A stretch of DNA of 64,000 bases from Paracoccus aeridis (GCF_004923205.2 NZ_SELD02000001.1:1-64000); one strand, 5' to 3'. Counted from the stretch's first letter, positions 46,748-56,518 are shown. Program-made: numbers and translations. The notes: generated by a model not told the origin, from the letters alone.

Positions 46748-46762
46748 TTAAGAATGCGTTAG
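46748..46762. promoter_or_regulatory. CtrA-like binding site between fliF and fliL
   Basis: TTAA-N7-TTAG at 46748-46762, one base away from the CtrA consensus TTAA-N7-TTAA. It lies in the divergent fliF/fliL intergenic region. CtrA controls flagellar genes in Rhodobacterales, so the position fits. The sequence is otherwise so GC-rich that such a motif is rare by chance. Confidence 0.5.
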
Positions 46763-46804
46763 CCCCGTCCTGCTATCGCTCTGCCTGCAGGACGGAGAAT
46801 CACG

Positions 46805-47284
46805 ATGACCGAAATCACCGCAGAGACGACGGCGGGACCGAGCAAGCCGCTGCTGAAGCGCCTCGCTCCGGTGCTGGTACCGGTGCTGGCGCTTGGCGCG
46901 GGCGCGGGCTCGACGCTCGCGGGGCTGTGGTCGCCGATTGCCCTGCTGGGCCCCGCCGAGACCGCCGCCGCGGCGCGGGCGGCGCCGGCGGTCGCGTTCC
47001 TCGACGTGCCGCGCATCGTCCTGTCGCTGCCCGGGTCGGGCGGGCGCTCGCTCGTCGTCACCGCCATGATCGACACCGATCCCCTGCAGGCCGACCAGGC
47101 GAAGCTGCTGATGCCGCGCGTCGTCGACGCCTTCAACGGCCTCCTGGCCGGGATCGATCCCGCCGCGCTCGACCGGCGCGGCATCCTTGAAATCCTGCGC
47201 GCCGAAATGGCGACGCGCGCCCGCTTCGTCCTGGGCGAAGACGCCGTGCGCGACCTGCTGATCACGGAGTTCCGCATCCAATGA
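46805..47284 (+). CDS. fliL: Flagellar basal body protein FliL
   Basis: 159-aa single-pass inner-membrane protein that surrounds the stator. A helix (about residues 20-45) is followed by a periplasmic domain with FLDVPRIVLSLP, the typical LVVTAMIDTD strand and ILEILRAEM. GGACGGAG precedes the ATG. Its stop overlaps the next start by 4 nt. Confidence 0.92.
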   Translation: MTEITAETTAGPSKPLLKRLAPVLVPVLALGAGAGSTLAGLWSPIALLGPAETAAAARAAPAVAFLDVPRIVLSLPGSGGRSLVVTAMIDTDPLQADQAKLLMPRVVDAFNGLLAGIDPAALDRRGILEILRAEMATRARFVLGEDAVRDLLITEFRIQ

Positions 47285-47613
47285 CCCTGTCCACGATCCT
47301 GCAGCTGGCGCTGTGCGTCTTTGCCGGGGGCCTTGCCGGCTTCTGCCTGCTTCTGTCGCGTCGTCTGCGGCGGCTGAACGACCTCGAGACGGGCCTGGGC
47401 GCGGCGATTGCCGTGATGACGGCAGAGATCGGGCGGCTGGAAGGCGCGATCGGCGCCGCGCGGGCGGAAGCGACCGCCGCGACCAGGGCCCTTGCCTCCG
47501 AGGTCGAGCGGGCCAAGGCCGAGCGTGCCTACTGGGCGCTTCAGCGCAGCATGGTGGCGGACGACGCGCCCCGCCGCGCGCGCCTGCGCCGCCGGGTGGC
47601 CGCCGATGCGTAG
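47281..47613 (+). CDS. Flagellar-operon coiled-coil membrane protein (DUF6468-like)
   Basis: 110-aa protein with one N-terminal helix (LQLALCVFAGGLAGFCLLLS) and a long coiled coil (LNDLETGLGAAIAVMTAEIGR...ATRALASEVERAKAERAYW). Similar small proteins occur between fliL and motE in other alphaproteobacteria. The family name is from memory. It overlaps fliL by 4 nt and the motE-like gene by 8 nt. Confidence 0.75.
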   Translation: MTLSTILQLALCVFAGGLAGFCLLLSRRLRRLNDLETGLGAAIAVMTAEIGRLEGAIGAARAEATAATRALASEVERAKAERAYWALQRSMVADDAPRRARLRRRVAADA

Positions 47614-48148
47614 GGCGGTCCTGACCACCGCCGCGCTGGGCCTTGGCACGCTCGCGGCCCTGCAGGGGCTGCGGCTCGTCCCCCTTGGCGACCAGATGCG
47701 CGCCTTCGCCGCGGCGCCCGCGCTGATGGAGGGATGCACCGACGTCCCCGAGGCGGTGGAGCTTGCCGAGACGCTGCGCCTGCGCGGCATCGCGGTCGAT
47801 CGCGGCATCGAGGCCCTGGACAGCCGCCGGGCCGAGATCGCCGCGGCCGAGGAGCGGCTTTCGGCGAAGCTCGCGCAGCTCCGCGCCGCGAAGGAGGCGC
47901 TGGGCCGGGGCCAGGCCGCGGCGCAGACCCGGACGGACGAGGGCATCTCGCGCCTGATCGCCGTCTACGACGCGATGAAGCCCGCCGAGGCGGCCGAGGT
48001 GCTCGCCGCCCTTCCCCCCGACTTCGGCGCCGAGATCCTGGCCCGCGTCCAGCCCGAGACGGGGGCGCGGATCATCGCGGCGCTCGAGCCGTCGCACGCG
48101 GCGATCCTGTCCGCGCGCCTCGGCGCCACCCCAGCCGCGAAGGACTGA
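47606..48148 (+). CDS. MotE-like flagellar protein (MgtE N-domain)
   Basis: 180-aa exported protein with an N-terminal helix, a coiled coil (AAEERLSAKLAQLRAAKEALG) and a C-terminal MgtE-N-like domain with YDAMKPAEAAEVLAALPPDFGAEIL and AALEPSHAAILSARL. In alphaproteobacteria MotE acts as a chaperone or stator-linked factor for motor rotation. It starts inside the upstream gene and lies 4 nt before motA. Confidence 0.83.
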   Translation: MRRAVLTTAALGLGTLAALQGLRLVPLGDQMRAFAAAPALMEGCTDVPEAVELAETLRLRGIAVDRGIEALDSRRAEIAAAEERLSAKLAQLRAAKEALGRGQAAAQTRTDEGISRLIAVYDAMKPAEAAEVLAALPPDFGAEILARVQPETGARIIAALEPSHAAILSARLGATPAAKD

Positions 48149-48152
48149 CACC

Positions 48153-49019
48153 ATGTTCGGCATCATCGGCATCGCCCTGACCGTCGCGATGGTCTTCGGC
48201 GGCTACATCCTCGCGGGCGGCAAGATGGGGGTGATCACCCACTCGCTGCCGTTCGAGATGATGATGATCGGCGGCGCGGCGGTGGGGTCGTTCCTGCTGT
48301 CGAACAGCTCGGACGTCCTCAAGCACACGCCGAAGGGCCTGATCCGGGCCTTCAAGGGCCCGAAATGGCACGACGAGCATCACCGCCAGGTCCTGTGCCT
48401 GCTGTTCGAGCTGCTGCGCCTGTGGCGGTCGAACCCGGTCGAGCTGGAGGAGCACATCGAGACGCCCGAGACCTCGAAGATCTTCGCGACCTACCCCGCG
48501 ATCCTCGCCGACGAGCAGGCCGTGCGGCTGATCACCGACACGCTGCGATCCGCGAGCCTCAACTACGACGACCCCTACCAGGTCGAGGACATGCTGGCGC
48601 GGCGGATCACGCTTCTGAAGGACGAGGCGATGCACGTGCCGCACGCGCTCCAGAACATGGCGGATGCGCTGCCGGCGCTGGGGATCGTCGCGGCGGTGCT
48701 GGGGATCGTGAAGACTATGGCCTCGATCGACCAGCCGCCAGAGGTGCTGGGCGGCATGATCGGCGGCGCGCTGGTCGGCACGTTCCTGGGCGTGTTCCTG
48801 GCCTACGGGTTCGTCGCGCCGCTCGCGCAGCGGCTGGGCGAGGTGATGAAGCAGGACCTGTCCTTCTACGACGTGATCAAGTCGGTGCTGGTCGCGGGGC
48901 TGCACCGCCATGCCACGAACCTGTGCGTCGAGGTGGGCCGGCAGGCTGCGCCGGATCATGTCAGGCCCAGCTTCGTCGACGTGGAAAACGCGCTCCGCGA
49001 CATCAAGAAGGCCTCGTGA
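48153..49019 (+). CDS. motA: Flagellar motor stator protein MotA
   Basis: 288-aa stator subunit that, with MotB, turns the flow of protons into rotation. Four helices, the conserved ADALPALGIVAAVLGIVK segment containing the key Pro, and the cytoplasmic charged region (LLFELLRLWRSNPVELEEHIE). No motB lies in the window; it must be elsewhere. The stop overlaps the next start. Confidence 0.96.
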   Translation: MFGIIGIALTVAMVFGGYILAGGKMGVITHSLPFEMMMIGGAAVGSFLLSNSSDVLKHTPKGLIRAFKGPKWHDEHHRQVLCLLFELLRLWRSNPVELEEHIETPETSKIFATYPAILADEQAVRLITDTLRSASLNYDDPYQVEDMLARRITLLKDEAMHVPHALQNMADALPALGIVAAVLGIVKTMASIDQPPEVLGGMIGGALVGTFLGVFLAYGFVAPLAQRLGEVMKQDLSFYDVIKSVLVAGLHRHATNLCVEVGRQAAPDHVRPSFVDVENALRDIKKAS

Positions 49020-49285
49020 TGCTGCTGGCGCTCGCCGTTTCCGCCTTGCCCGCCGCCGCCGCCGGGGCGCCCCCCGATGCCGCGGCGTTCACCGCGGCGG
49101 CCACCGACTGGGTGCTGTCGGGGCAGCCGCTGCCGCCCGACTACCTGCAGCGGCTGGCCGCGATGGCGCCCGACCAGCGCCTGCTCGCGGTCGTGTTCCT
49201 GCGCCGTTCGGGCCTGCTGGAAGGCCCGGCGATCCCCGCCGCGACGATCCTGGCGCCCGCGCCCGACCCGGAGGAAGGGCAGTGA
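49019..49285 (+). CDS. Small secreted protein between motA and flhA, unknown function
   Basis: 88-aa protein with a signal-peptide-like start (MLLALAVSALPAAAAGAPP) and a short helical part (YLQRLAAMAPDQRLLAVVFLRRSG). It is locked between motA (1-nt overlap) and flhA (4-nt overlap), so it is a member of the flagellar operon. Function unknown. Confidence 0.72.
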   Translation: MLLALAVSALPAAAAGAPPDAAAFTAAATDWVLSGQPLPPDYLQRLAAMAPDQRLLAVVFLRRSGLLEGPAIPAATILAPAPDPEEGQ

Positions 49286-51354
49286 CCGCCGCCGCCCGGG
49301 GCGGGACGCCCGCCTCGCTCCGCCCCATCGCCGTCACCGGCGCCCTGCTGCTCATCACCCTGTCGATGGTGATCCCGATCCCGGCAGCGGTCCTCGACCT
49401 CGGGATTGCGCTGTCGATCGCCAGTTCGGCGCTGATCCTCGTCATGGCCTGCCTGGTCCAGAAGCCGACCGACTTCCAGGCCTTCCCCGTCCTGCTGCTG
49501 GTGACGCTGATGGTGCGTCTCGCGCTCAACGTCTCGTCGACCCGCCTGATCCTGACCGAGGGCCACACCGGGCCGCAGGCCGCGGGCGACGTCATCATGG
49601 GGTTCGCGAACTTCGCCGCCGGCGGGTCGCTGGTCGTGGGCCTCACGATCTTCGCGGTGATCTCGGTCGTGAACTTCATGGTCATCACCAAGGGCTCGGG
49701 CCGGATGGCCGAGGTTTCGGCGCGCTTCGCGCTCGATTCGCTGCCAGGCAAGCAGCTCGCGATCGACGGCGACCTGAACTCGGGCGCGATCGACCATGCC
49801 GAGGCCAAGCGCCGCCGCGTGGCGGAGCAGAGCGAGATCAGCTTCTTCGGCTCGCTCGACGGGGCGTCGAAGTTCGTCAAGGGCGATGCGGTCGCGGGCC
49901 TCGTCATCACCGCGATCAACCTGGTGATCGGGCTGATGGTGGGCATCCTCGCCCACGGGCTGCCGGTGGTCGAGGCGATGCACAGCTATTCGCAGCTGAC
50001 CATCGGCGACGGGCTGGTGAGCCAGATCCCCTCGCTCATCACCTCGATGGCGGCGGCGATCCTGCTGTCGCGAGGCGGCGCGACCGACACCACCGCCGAC
50101 ATGCTGACGCGGCAGTTCTCCGAAGGATGGCACGCGCCCGCGATCGTCGGCGCGGCAATGGGGCTTCTGTCGATCGTCCCCGGCATGCCGACGCTGATCT
50201 TCCTCGCGCTGGCCGCCGGCTCCGGCACGCTCGCCTGGCGCAACGCCCACCGCCCCGTGGCCGAGGAGGCGGCGCCGCTGCCCGAGGCCGCGCCGGTCGA
50301 CACCCGACCGAGGATGGGCGACATCCTCGACACCGACGAGATCGGGGTCGAGATCGGGCCCGACCTCATCTCGGGCGCGCTCGACGGCGCGCGGGGCTTG
50401 GGGCCGCGGATCAACAACCTGCGGCTGCACATCGCGCGCAGCCTCGGCGTGATCCTGCCCGAGGTGCGGATCACCGACGCGCCGGCGCTGGACGGGGGCG
50501 ACTACGTCATCCGCATCCACGGCGTCGTGCGCGCGCGCGGCAACCTGCGCCACGCGCAGATCCTCGCGCTCGGCGACGCCGAGACGCTGGCCGCGATCGG
50601 CGGCGAGCCCGCGCGCGAGCCGGTCTACGACAGCCCCGCGCGCTGGATCGCGCCGTCGGAACAGGACGACGCCGCCATCGCCGGCGCGACGGTCGTGACC
50701 CCGATGGAGGTCCTGTCCACCCACCTGATGGAGACGGTCAAGGCGAACCTGCCCGCGCTCTTCACCCTGTCCGCCATGCAGCGCCTGATCCAGGAGCTGA
50801 AGTCGCTGAGCGACGAGGGGCGCGCGCAGTCCTACCAGCGGCTCTTCGACAACATGATCCCCGACAAGGTCGCGCCCGACCTGCTGCTGGCGGTGCTGCG
50901 GCTGCTGCTGGCGGACCGGGTGTCCATCCGCAACCTGCCGCTGATCGTCGAGGCGGTGTACGAAAGCCGCAGCCCGGATCCCGACCTTGCCTGCGACGTG
51001 GTGCGCCGCCGCCTGCGCGGGCAGATCACCGAGCAGCTCGCCGATCCCGAGGGCCGCGTGGACGTGCTGCAGCTGCACCCCGGGTGGGAGGCCGAGTTCG
51101 TCCGCGCCGAGGCCGAGGCCGGCCGCCAGCCCGGCGCGCTGAGCCAGCCGCTGATCAAGGCCATGACAGACCAGCTGAAGCGCACCGCCGCAACGCTGGC
51201 GGCAGGGGCGCAGCCGGCCCTGGTCGTCCCCGACCACCGCCGCCGCGCGGTCCGCGCGATGGTGGGGGCGGCGGGGCTCGGCTGGCCGGTCCTCGGCATC
51301 GACGAAGTCGATCCGGCCGCGCGGATGCGGCTCCTGGGCACGGTCGAGACGTGA
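49282..51354 (+). CDS. flhA: Flagellar export protein FlhA
   Basis: 690-aa core of the flagellar type III export apparatus. The N-terminal half has eight helices with IPIPAAVLDLGIALSI, VRLALNVSSTRLILTEG, VVGLTIFAVISVVNFMVITKG and RMAEVSARFALDSLPGKQLAIDGDL; the C-terminal half is the cytoplasmic nonamer ring. GTG start in the overlap GTGA. Confidence 0.97.
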   Translation: MTAAARGGTPASLRPIAVTGALLLITLSMVIPIPAAVLDLGIALSIASSALILVMACLVQKPTDFQAFPVLLLVTLMVRLALNVSSTRLILTEGHTGPQAAGDVIMGFANFAAGGSLVVGLTIFAVISVVNFMVITKGSGRMAEVSARFALDSLPGKQLAIDGDLNSGAIDHAEAKRRRVAEQSEISFFGSLDGASKFVKGDAVAGLVITAINLVIGLMVGILAHGLPVVEAMHSYSQLTIGDGLVSQIPSLITSMAAAILLSRGGATDTTADMLTRQFSEGWHAPAIVGAAMGLLSIVPGMPTLIFLALAAGSGTLAWRNAHRPVAEEAAPLPEAAPVDTRPRMGDILDTDEIGVEIGPDLISGALDGARGLGPRINNLRLHIARSLGVILPEVRITDAPALDGGDYVIRIHGVVRARGNLRHAQILALGDAETLAAIGGEPAREPVYDSPARWIAPSEQDDAAIAGATVVTPMEVLSTHLMETVKANLPALFTLSAMQRLIQELKSLSDEGRAQSYQRLFDNMIPDKVAPDLLLAVLRLLLADRVSIRNLPLIVEAVYESRSPDPDLACDVVRRRLRGQITEQLADPEGRVDVLQLHPGWEAEFVRAEAEAGRQPGALSQPLIKAMTDQLKRTAATLAAGAQPALVVPDHRRRAVRAMVGAAGLGWPVLGIDEVDPAARMRLLGTVET

Positions 51355-52121
51355 TCCCGGCGCTCGCCCAGCTGCAGCAGGTCGTGCCGCTGCAGGCGCT
51401 GCTGCCGCTGGTGCTGGTCTATGCCCGGGTGCAGGCCTGCGTGCTGATGCTGCCGGGGGTCGGCGAACAGGCGGTTCCCGTCCGGGTCAGGGTCGCGGTT
51501 GCAATCGCCCTGACGCCGATGCTGTCGGGCGTCGCGCAGGTGCCGGACGCGGCCGCGGCGACGCAGATCACGATCGCGGTCCTGGTCGCGGCCGAGGTCG
51601 TGACGGGCCTCGCGCTGGGGGTCATGGTGCGGCTGATCGCTCTGGCGCTCGACATCGCGACGACGGCGATGGCGCAGACCGCGTCCCTGTCGCAGATCAT
51701 CGGCGTCTCGAACGAGATGGCGCCGCACCCGATCGGGAACCTGCTGCACCTCGCCGGGATCGCCCTGCTGATGGCGCTCGGCCTGCCGGCCATGCTGACC
51801 GACCTGCTGGCCGACAGCCTGCGGCTGCGCCCGCCGGGCGGCTGGCCCGACATCCAGGCGGTGTTCCCGGCGATCGTCGAGCTGGTCCGCAGCAGCTTCG
51901 GCCTCGCGCTCGTGATCGCGGCGCCCTTCGTCCTCGGCGGGTTCCTGTTCCAGGCGCTGTCGGGGGTGATCGCGCGGGTCATGCCCGCGCTGCCGATCAG
52001 CCTCGTCGCGGCGCCGGCGGGCATCCTGCTGGCGCTCGTCGCGCTGACGGTCATGTCGCCGGTCGTCCTGCGGATCTGGGCCGACGCGGTCCTGTCGGTT
52101 CCGCTGCCGGTGCTGCCGTGA
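51351..52121 (+). CDS. fliR: Flagellar export gate protein FliR
   Basis: 256-aa membrane protein of the export gate. Motifs are YARVQACVLMLPGVGEQAVPVRVRVA, GLALGVMVRLI and MAQTASLSQIIGVSNEM. It is coupled to flhA by a GTGA overlap. Confidence 0.95.
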   Translation: MIPALAQLQQVVPLQALLPLVLVYARVQACVLMLPGVGEQAVPVRVRVAVAIALTPMLSGVAQVPDAAAATQITIAVLVAAEVVTGLALGVMVRLIALALDIATTAMAQTASLSQIIGVSNEMAPHPIGNLLHLAGIALLMALGLPAMLTDLLADSLRLRPPGGWPDIQAVFPAIVELVRSSFGLALVIAAPFVLGGFLFQALSGVIARVMPALPISLVAAPAGILLALVALTVMSPVVLRIWADAVLSVPLPVLP

Positions 52122-52134
52122 CGGGCGCGCGGCC

Positions 52135-53238
52135 ATGAGCGAGGACAAGGACGACCGCCAGTACGACCCGTCCGAGCAGAAGCTGCGGAAGGCGCGGGAA
52201 AAGGGGGACATCCCGCGCTCGCCCGAGACGGCGGTGGCCCTGTCCTATCTGGGCACGGCGCTGGCGCTGGTGCTGTTGGGGGGCGCCGCGCTGGACGGCT
52301 GGTCGGCGATGGCCGAGCGGCTTCTGGGCGCGGAGCCCTGGCCCGAGGCGCCGGCGGCGGCGGCCGACCTTGCCGTGGCGCTCGGCCGCCGCAGCGGGGC
52401 GGCGGTGCTGGCGGTGCTCGCGGCGCCCGCGGTCCTGGTGCTGCTGGGCCTCGTGGTGCAGCGCGGGATCACCTTCACGCCGTCGAAGCTCGCCCCCGAC
52501 ATCAACCGCATCAACCCGCTGAAGAACGCGGGCCAGAAGTTCGGCCGCCAGGGCCTCGTCGCGTTCGGGATGCAGCTCGGCAAATGCACCCTCGTCGGGG
52601 CCGGAGGATGGATCCTCTTCAGCCAGCTGATCGACCGTCTCGGCAGCAGTGCCCATCTGCCCGCAGGGCAGTGGACGCAGGCGCTGCCGTGGCTCACCCG
52701 GCAGGCGCTGCTGCTGGCGCTCGGCGTCGCGGTCGTCTTCGCGGCGATCGACATGTTCTGGAAGCGGCTCGACTTCATGCGCCGCAACCGCATGACCCGG
52801 AAGGAGGTCGAGGACGAGCACAAGGAAAGCGAGGGCGACCCGCACTTCAAGTCGGCCCGCCGCCAGCGCGCGATGGACATCGCGCTGGGCACCATGCTCG
52901 CCGACGTGGAAAAGGCCGACGTGGTGATCGTGAACCCCACCCACTACGCCGTCGCGCTGGAATGGAAGCGGGGCAGCGGGCGGGCGCCGGTGTGTCTTGC
53001 CAAGGGCGTGGACGAGGTCGCGCTGCGGATCCGCGAGCGCGCGCGGGAACACAAGGTGCCGATCTGGTCCGACCCGCCTTGTGCCCGCGCGCTGCACGCG
53101 ACGGTGAAGCTGGGCGAGGAGATCCCGCACGATCAGTTCGGCCCCGTGGCCGCCGCGATCCGGTTTTCCGAGCAGATGCGGATCCGCGCCCGGCAGGGCT
53201 GGTCGCAGGCCCAGGGCGCGGCCGGGGGGCGGCAATGA
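52135..53238 (+). CDS. flhB: Flagellar export switch protein FlhB
   Basis: 367-aa membrane protein that switches export from rod/hook to filament substrates. The N-terminus DRQYDPSEQKLRKAREKGDIPRSPE is diagnostic, and the C-terminal domain has the autocleavage site NPTHYAVAL (cut between N and P). It overlaps the next gene by 4 nt. Confidence 0.97.
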   Translation: MSEDKDDRQYDPSEQKLRKAREKGDIPRSPETAVALSYLGTALALVLLGGAALDGWSAMAERLLGAEPWPEAPAAAADLAVALGRRSGAAVLAVLAAPAVLVLLGLVVQRGITFTPSKLAPDINRINPLKNAGQKFGRQGLVAFGMQLGKCTLVGAGGWILFSQLIDRLGSSAHLPAGQWTQALPWLTRQALLLALGVAVVFAAIDMFWKRLDFMRRNRMTRKEVEDEHKESEGDPHFKSARRQRAMDIALGTMLADVEKADVVIVNPTHYAVALEWKRGSGRAPVCLAKGVDEVALRIRERAREHKVPIWSDPPCARALHATVKLGEEIPHDQFGPVAAAIRFSEQMRIRARQGWSQAQGAAGGRQ

Positions 53239-53612
53239 CGACCGAGGCGCAGCTGGACGCGCTTTTTCGCGTGGCGCAGCTGAAATCCGACCTCGAGCTG
53301 CGGAAGTTCTCGGCCTTCCGCGGCCACGTGGTCGCCATGGAAACGCGGATCGACCGGATCAGGGGCGAGCTTTCGGACCTCTGCGCCAGCGCCGCGCCGG
53401 ACTCGCTGGCCGACCTTCGCGCGGCCGCTGCCATCGCCGGGCGCGACGCGGACGCGCTCATGCGGGCCGAGGCGGAGCTTGCGCGCATGCGGCCCAATTT
53501 CGATGCCGCCCGCGCGAAGGCGGTGCGGGAGTTCGGGCGGGCACAGGTGCTTTCGCATCTGAAGGCGGGGGCGGCCGATGCGCGCCGCGCGAAGCGGGAC
53601 GGGACGCCGTGA
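53235..53612 (+). CDS. FliJ-like coiled-coil protein
   Basis: 125-aa mostly helical protein (RVAQLKSDLELRKFSAF, MRAEAELARMRPNFDAARAKAVREFGRA), last gene of the flhA-fliR-flhB operon. Size, coiled coil and place suggest a FliJ-type export chaperone, but I see no clear motif. Confidence 0.65.
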   Translation: MTTEAQLDALFRVAQLKSDLELRKFSAFRGHVVAMETRIDRIRGELSDLCASAAPDSLADLRAAAAIAGRDADALMRAEAELARMRPNFDAARAKAVREFGRAQVLSHLKAGAADARRAKRDGTP

Positions 53613-53690
53613 CCGCCGGCGCCGCGCCGAGGTTGCACATCGCCGCAGGAACCTGCTACCGACCCGGTGCTGCAAAGGGGAACGCTCGCC

Positions 53691-54737
53691 ATGTCGCATC
53701 TCGACGCCGTCTCGGACCAGTCCACCCGCCGCGTCTGGACCGCGGCCGAGGCGAGGGCGGTGTTCGACCTGCCGTTCATGGAGCTTCTGTTCCGTGCCCA
53801 GACCGCCCATCGCGCGCATTTCGATCCCAACCGCATCCAGCTGAGCCGGCTTCTGTCGATCAAGACCGGCGGCTGCCCCGAGGATTGCGGCTATTGCAGC
53901 CAGTCCGCCCGCCACGGAAGCGACCTGTCCGCGTCCAAGCTGATCGAGGTCCAGCGCGTGATCGCCGAGGCGAGGAAGGCCCGCGACGCCGGGGCCACCC
54001 GCTACTGCATGGGCGCGGCCTGGCGCAGCCCCAAGGAACGCGACATGGCGCAGGTGATCGCCATGGTCGAGGGGGTGAAGGCGCTGGGCATGGAAACCTG
54101 CATGACGCTGGGGATGCTGGACGCGGGGCAGGCGCGCCGGCTGAAGGATGCGGGCCTCGACTACTACAACCACAACATCGACACGTCGGAAGCCTATTAC
54201 GACAAGGTCGTGACCACCCGCAGCTTCGCGGACCGGCTGGATACGCTGGCGGTGGTGCGCGACAGCGGGATCAAGGTCTGCTCCGGCGGGATCCTCGGCC
54301 TGGGCGAGGGGAGCCAGGACCGCGTGGACATGCTCGTGACGCTGGCGAACCTGCCCGAGCCGCCGGACAGCGTGCCGATCAACATGCTGATCCCTATCCC
54401 CGGAACGCCGCTCGCGGACGCGGACCCGGTCGATCCGATCGACTTCATCCGCACCATCGCTACCGCCCGCATCATGATGCCGTCCGCGCATGTGCGCCTG
54501 TCCGCGGGCCGCACCGCGATGACGGACGAGATGCAGGCGCTGTGCTTCCTGGCCGGGGCGAACTCGATCTTCGTGGGCGACACGCTCCTGACCGCGGGCA
54601 ATCCGGACGAGGACAAGGACATGCAGCTGCTGGCCAAGCTCGGCATGCAGCCGATGGTCGCGCACGAGCATGTGCCGCAGGACGCCGCCTCCGCGCCCGC
54701 CGCGCGCGAGCGGATGCCGGTCCCGATCCTGCGCTGA
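53691..54737 (+). CDS. bioB: Biotin synthase
   Basis: 348-aa radical SAM enzyme that inserts sulfur into dethiobiotin. The cluster motif is CPEDCGYC, with [27 protein letters not shown] and SAGRTAM following the family. ATG 53691 follows AAAGGGGA; a GTG at 53667 is in frame. First gene of bioBFDA. No BioR-type box is seen upstream. Confidence 0.97.
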   Translation: MSHLDAVSDQSTRRVWTAAEARAVFDLPFMELLFRAQTAHRAHFDPNRIQLSRLLSIKTGGCPEDCGYCSQSARHGSDLSASKLIEVQRVIAEARKARDAGATRYCMGAAWRSPKERDMAQVIAMVEGVKALGMETCMTLGMLDAGQARRLKDAGLDYYNHNIDTSEAYYDKVVTTRSFADRLDTLAVVRDSGIKVCSGGILGLGEGSQDRVDMLVTLANLPEPPDSVPINMLIPIPGTPLADADPVDPIDFIRTIATARIMMPSAHVRLSAGRTAMTDEMQALCFLAGANSIFVGDTLLTAGNPDEDKDMQLLAKLGMQPMVAHEHVPQDAASAPAARERMPVPILR

Positions 54738-54740
54738 GCC

Positions 54741-55904
54741 GTGAACGCCGGGCCACCCCGCCTTCCGTCGCCCGACCGGCTGGCGCCGTTCCGCGATGAT
54801 CTCGACGCGCTCGCGTCGAAGGGGCGGCGGCGCGCGCTGGCGGGCCGGACGGGGGTCGATTTCGCGTCGAACGACTACCTGGGGCTTGCGGGATCGCCGC
54901 GGCTGTCCTGCGCCGTGCGTCGGGCGCTGGATGAGGGCGCGCCGGTGGGGGCCACCGGATCGCGGCTGCTGCGCGGCAACGACGACTGGCACGAGGCGCT
55001 GGAGGCGCGGGCGGCCGGGTTCTTCGGGGCCGGCGCGGCCCTGATGTTCGGGGGCGGCTACGTCGCCAACGTCGCGCTGTTCGGCACGCTGCCGCAGACG
55101 GGCGACCTCTTGCTGATGGACGACCTGTCGCACGCCAGCACGCGCGAGGGCGCGCGCCTGACCCGCGCGGTCGTGGCCGTCTTCCGCCACAACGATCCGG
55201 GTCACGCAAGCGAGGTGATCGCGGACTGGCGGCGGCGGGGTGGGACGGGGTCGGTCTGGATCGCGGTCGAAAGCCTCTACAGCATGGACGGCGACCGGGC
55301 GGCGCTGGACGATCTTGCCGCGCTCGCGGACGAGCACGGCTTCCTGGTCGTTGACGAGGCGCACGCGACCGGCGTCTGGGGCGCAGGCGGGCGCGGGCTC
55401 GCCGCGCATCTGGAAGGGCGCGACAACGTCGTCTCGCTGCACACGCTCGGCAAGGCGCTGGGCGGGTCCGGGGCGATCCTGTGCATGGCGCCGGCGCTTC
55501 GCGACTTCATGGTGAACCGCGCCCGCCCCTTCATCTTCGCGACCGCGCCGTCGCCGCTTGTCTGCGCGGCCGCGATCGAGGCGCTCGCGATGGTCGAGGA
55601 CGAGCCGTGGCGCCGCGACGCGCTGCATGCCCGCGTGGGCCTGTTCGGGCACGAGCTTGCCGCCCGCCTGCCGCACCTGCCCCCGAGCGGCAGCCAGATC
55701 GTGCCGCTGATCGTGGGCGGCGCGGCGGAAACGATGGCGCTCGCGGCGGCGCTGCAGGCGCGGGGGTTCGACCTGCGCGGCATCCGCCCGCCCACGGTGC
55801 CGCACGGCACCTCGCGGCTCAGGCTGTCGCTGACGCTGAACGCGTCCGAGGGCGACATCGTGGCCCTTGCGCAGGCGCTGGAGGAACTGTGGCCCGCTTC
55901 GTGA
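54741..55904 (+). CDS. bioF: 8-amino-7-oxononanoate synthase
   Basis: 387-aa PLP enzyme that joins pimeloyl-thioester and alanine. SNDYLGLAG, MDDLSHASTREGARL, DEAHATGVWG and the PLP Lys in TLGKALGGSG. It starts with GTG, 4 nt after bioB, and overlaps bioD by 16 nt. Confidence 0.96.
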   Translation: MNAGPPRLPSPDRLAPFRDDLDALASKGRRRALAGRTGVDFASNDYLGLAGSPRLSCAVRRALDEGAPVGATGSRLLRGNDDWHEALEARAAGFFGAGAALMFGGGYVANVALFGTLPQTGDLLLMDDLSHASTREGARLTRAVVAVFRHNDPGHASEVIADWRRRGGTGSVWIAVESLYSMDGDRAALDDLAALADEHGFLVVDEAHATGVWGAGGRGLAAHLEGRDNVVSLHTLGKALGGSGAILCMAPALRDFMVNRARPFIFATAPSPLVCAAAIEALAMVEDEPWRRDALHARVGLFGHELAARLPHLPPSGSQIVPLIVGGAAETMALAAALQARGFDLRGIRPPTVPHGTSRLRLSLTLNASEGDIVALAQALEELWPAS

Positions 55905-56518
55905 TTTCCGGCACCGGGACCGACATCGGCAAGACGGTGTTCGCCGCCGGGCTGGCCGGCCTGATCGGCGCCGATTACTGGAAGCCGATCCAGACCGGCG
56001 TGACGCCCGGCGATCCCGACGCGCCGCGCGACGCGGGCTTCGTCGCCCGCATGACCGGCGCCCGCATTCACCCTGAGACGGTGGTCCTGCCCGAGCCGCT
56101 GTCGCCCCACCGCGCCGCCGAACTCGCAGGCGTCACCATCGACCCCGCCGCCATCGATCCGCCCGACGTGGACCCGCTGGTGATCGAAGGCGCGGGCGGC
56201 GTCCTCGTCCCCGTCACGCGCGACCTGCTGTCGGCGGACCTCTTTGCGCGCTGGGGCGTGCCGGTGATCGTCTGCGCCGCGACGGGGCTCGGCACGATCA
56301 GCCACACGCTGACCGCGATCGAATCCCTGCGCGCGCGGGGCTGCCCGCTGCACGGGGTCGCCTTCATCGGCGACGACAACCCCGACAACATGGCGACCAT
56401 CGGCCAGATCGGCCGCGTCCGGGTGCTGGGGCGGCTGCCGCGGCTGCCCCGTCTCACCCCCGCCACGCTTGCCGCGGCGATGCGCGACAACTTCGACCCG
56501 AAGGACTTCGCGGCATGA
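55889..56518 (+). CDS. bioD: Dethiobiotin synthetase
   Basis: 209-aa ATP-dependent carboxylase that closes the ureido ring. P-loop GTGTDIGKTVFAAGLA, YWKPIQTG, EGAGGVLVP. Start GTG at 55889 is inside bioF in another frame. The stop overlaps the bioA start by 4 nt. Confidence 0.95.
   Translation: MARFVISGTGTDIGKTVFAAGLAGLIGADYWKPIQTGVTPGDPDAPRDAGFVARMTGARIHPETVVLPEPLSPHRAAELAGVTIDPAAIDPPDVDPLVIEGAGGVLVPVTRDLLSADLFARWGVPVIVCAATGLGTISHTLTAIESLRARGCPLHGVAFIGDDNPDNMATIGQIGRVRVLGRLPRLPRLTPATLAAAMRDNFDPKDFAA

Noticed and set aside
53613..53690. BioR operator before bioB
   Set aside because: No TTATMKATAA-like palindrome is present in the upstream region.
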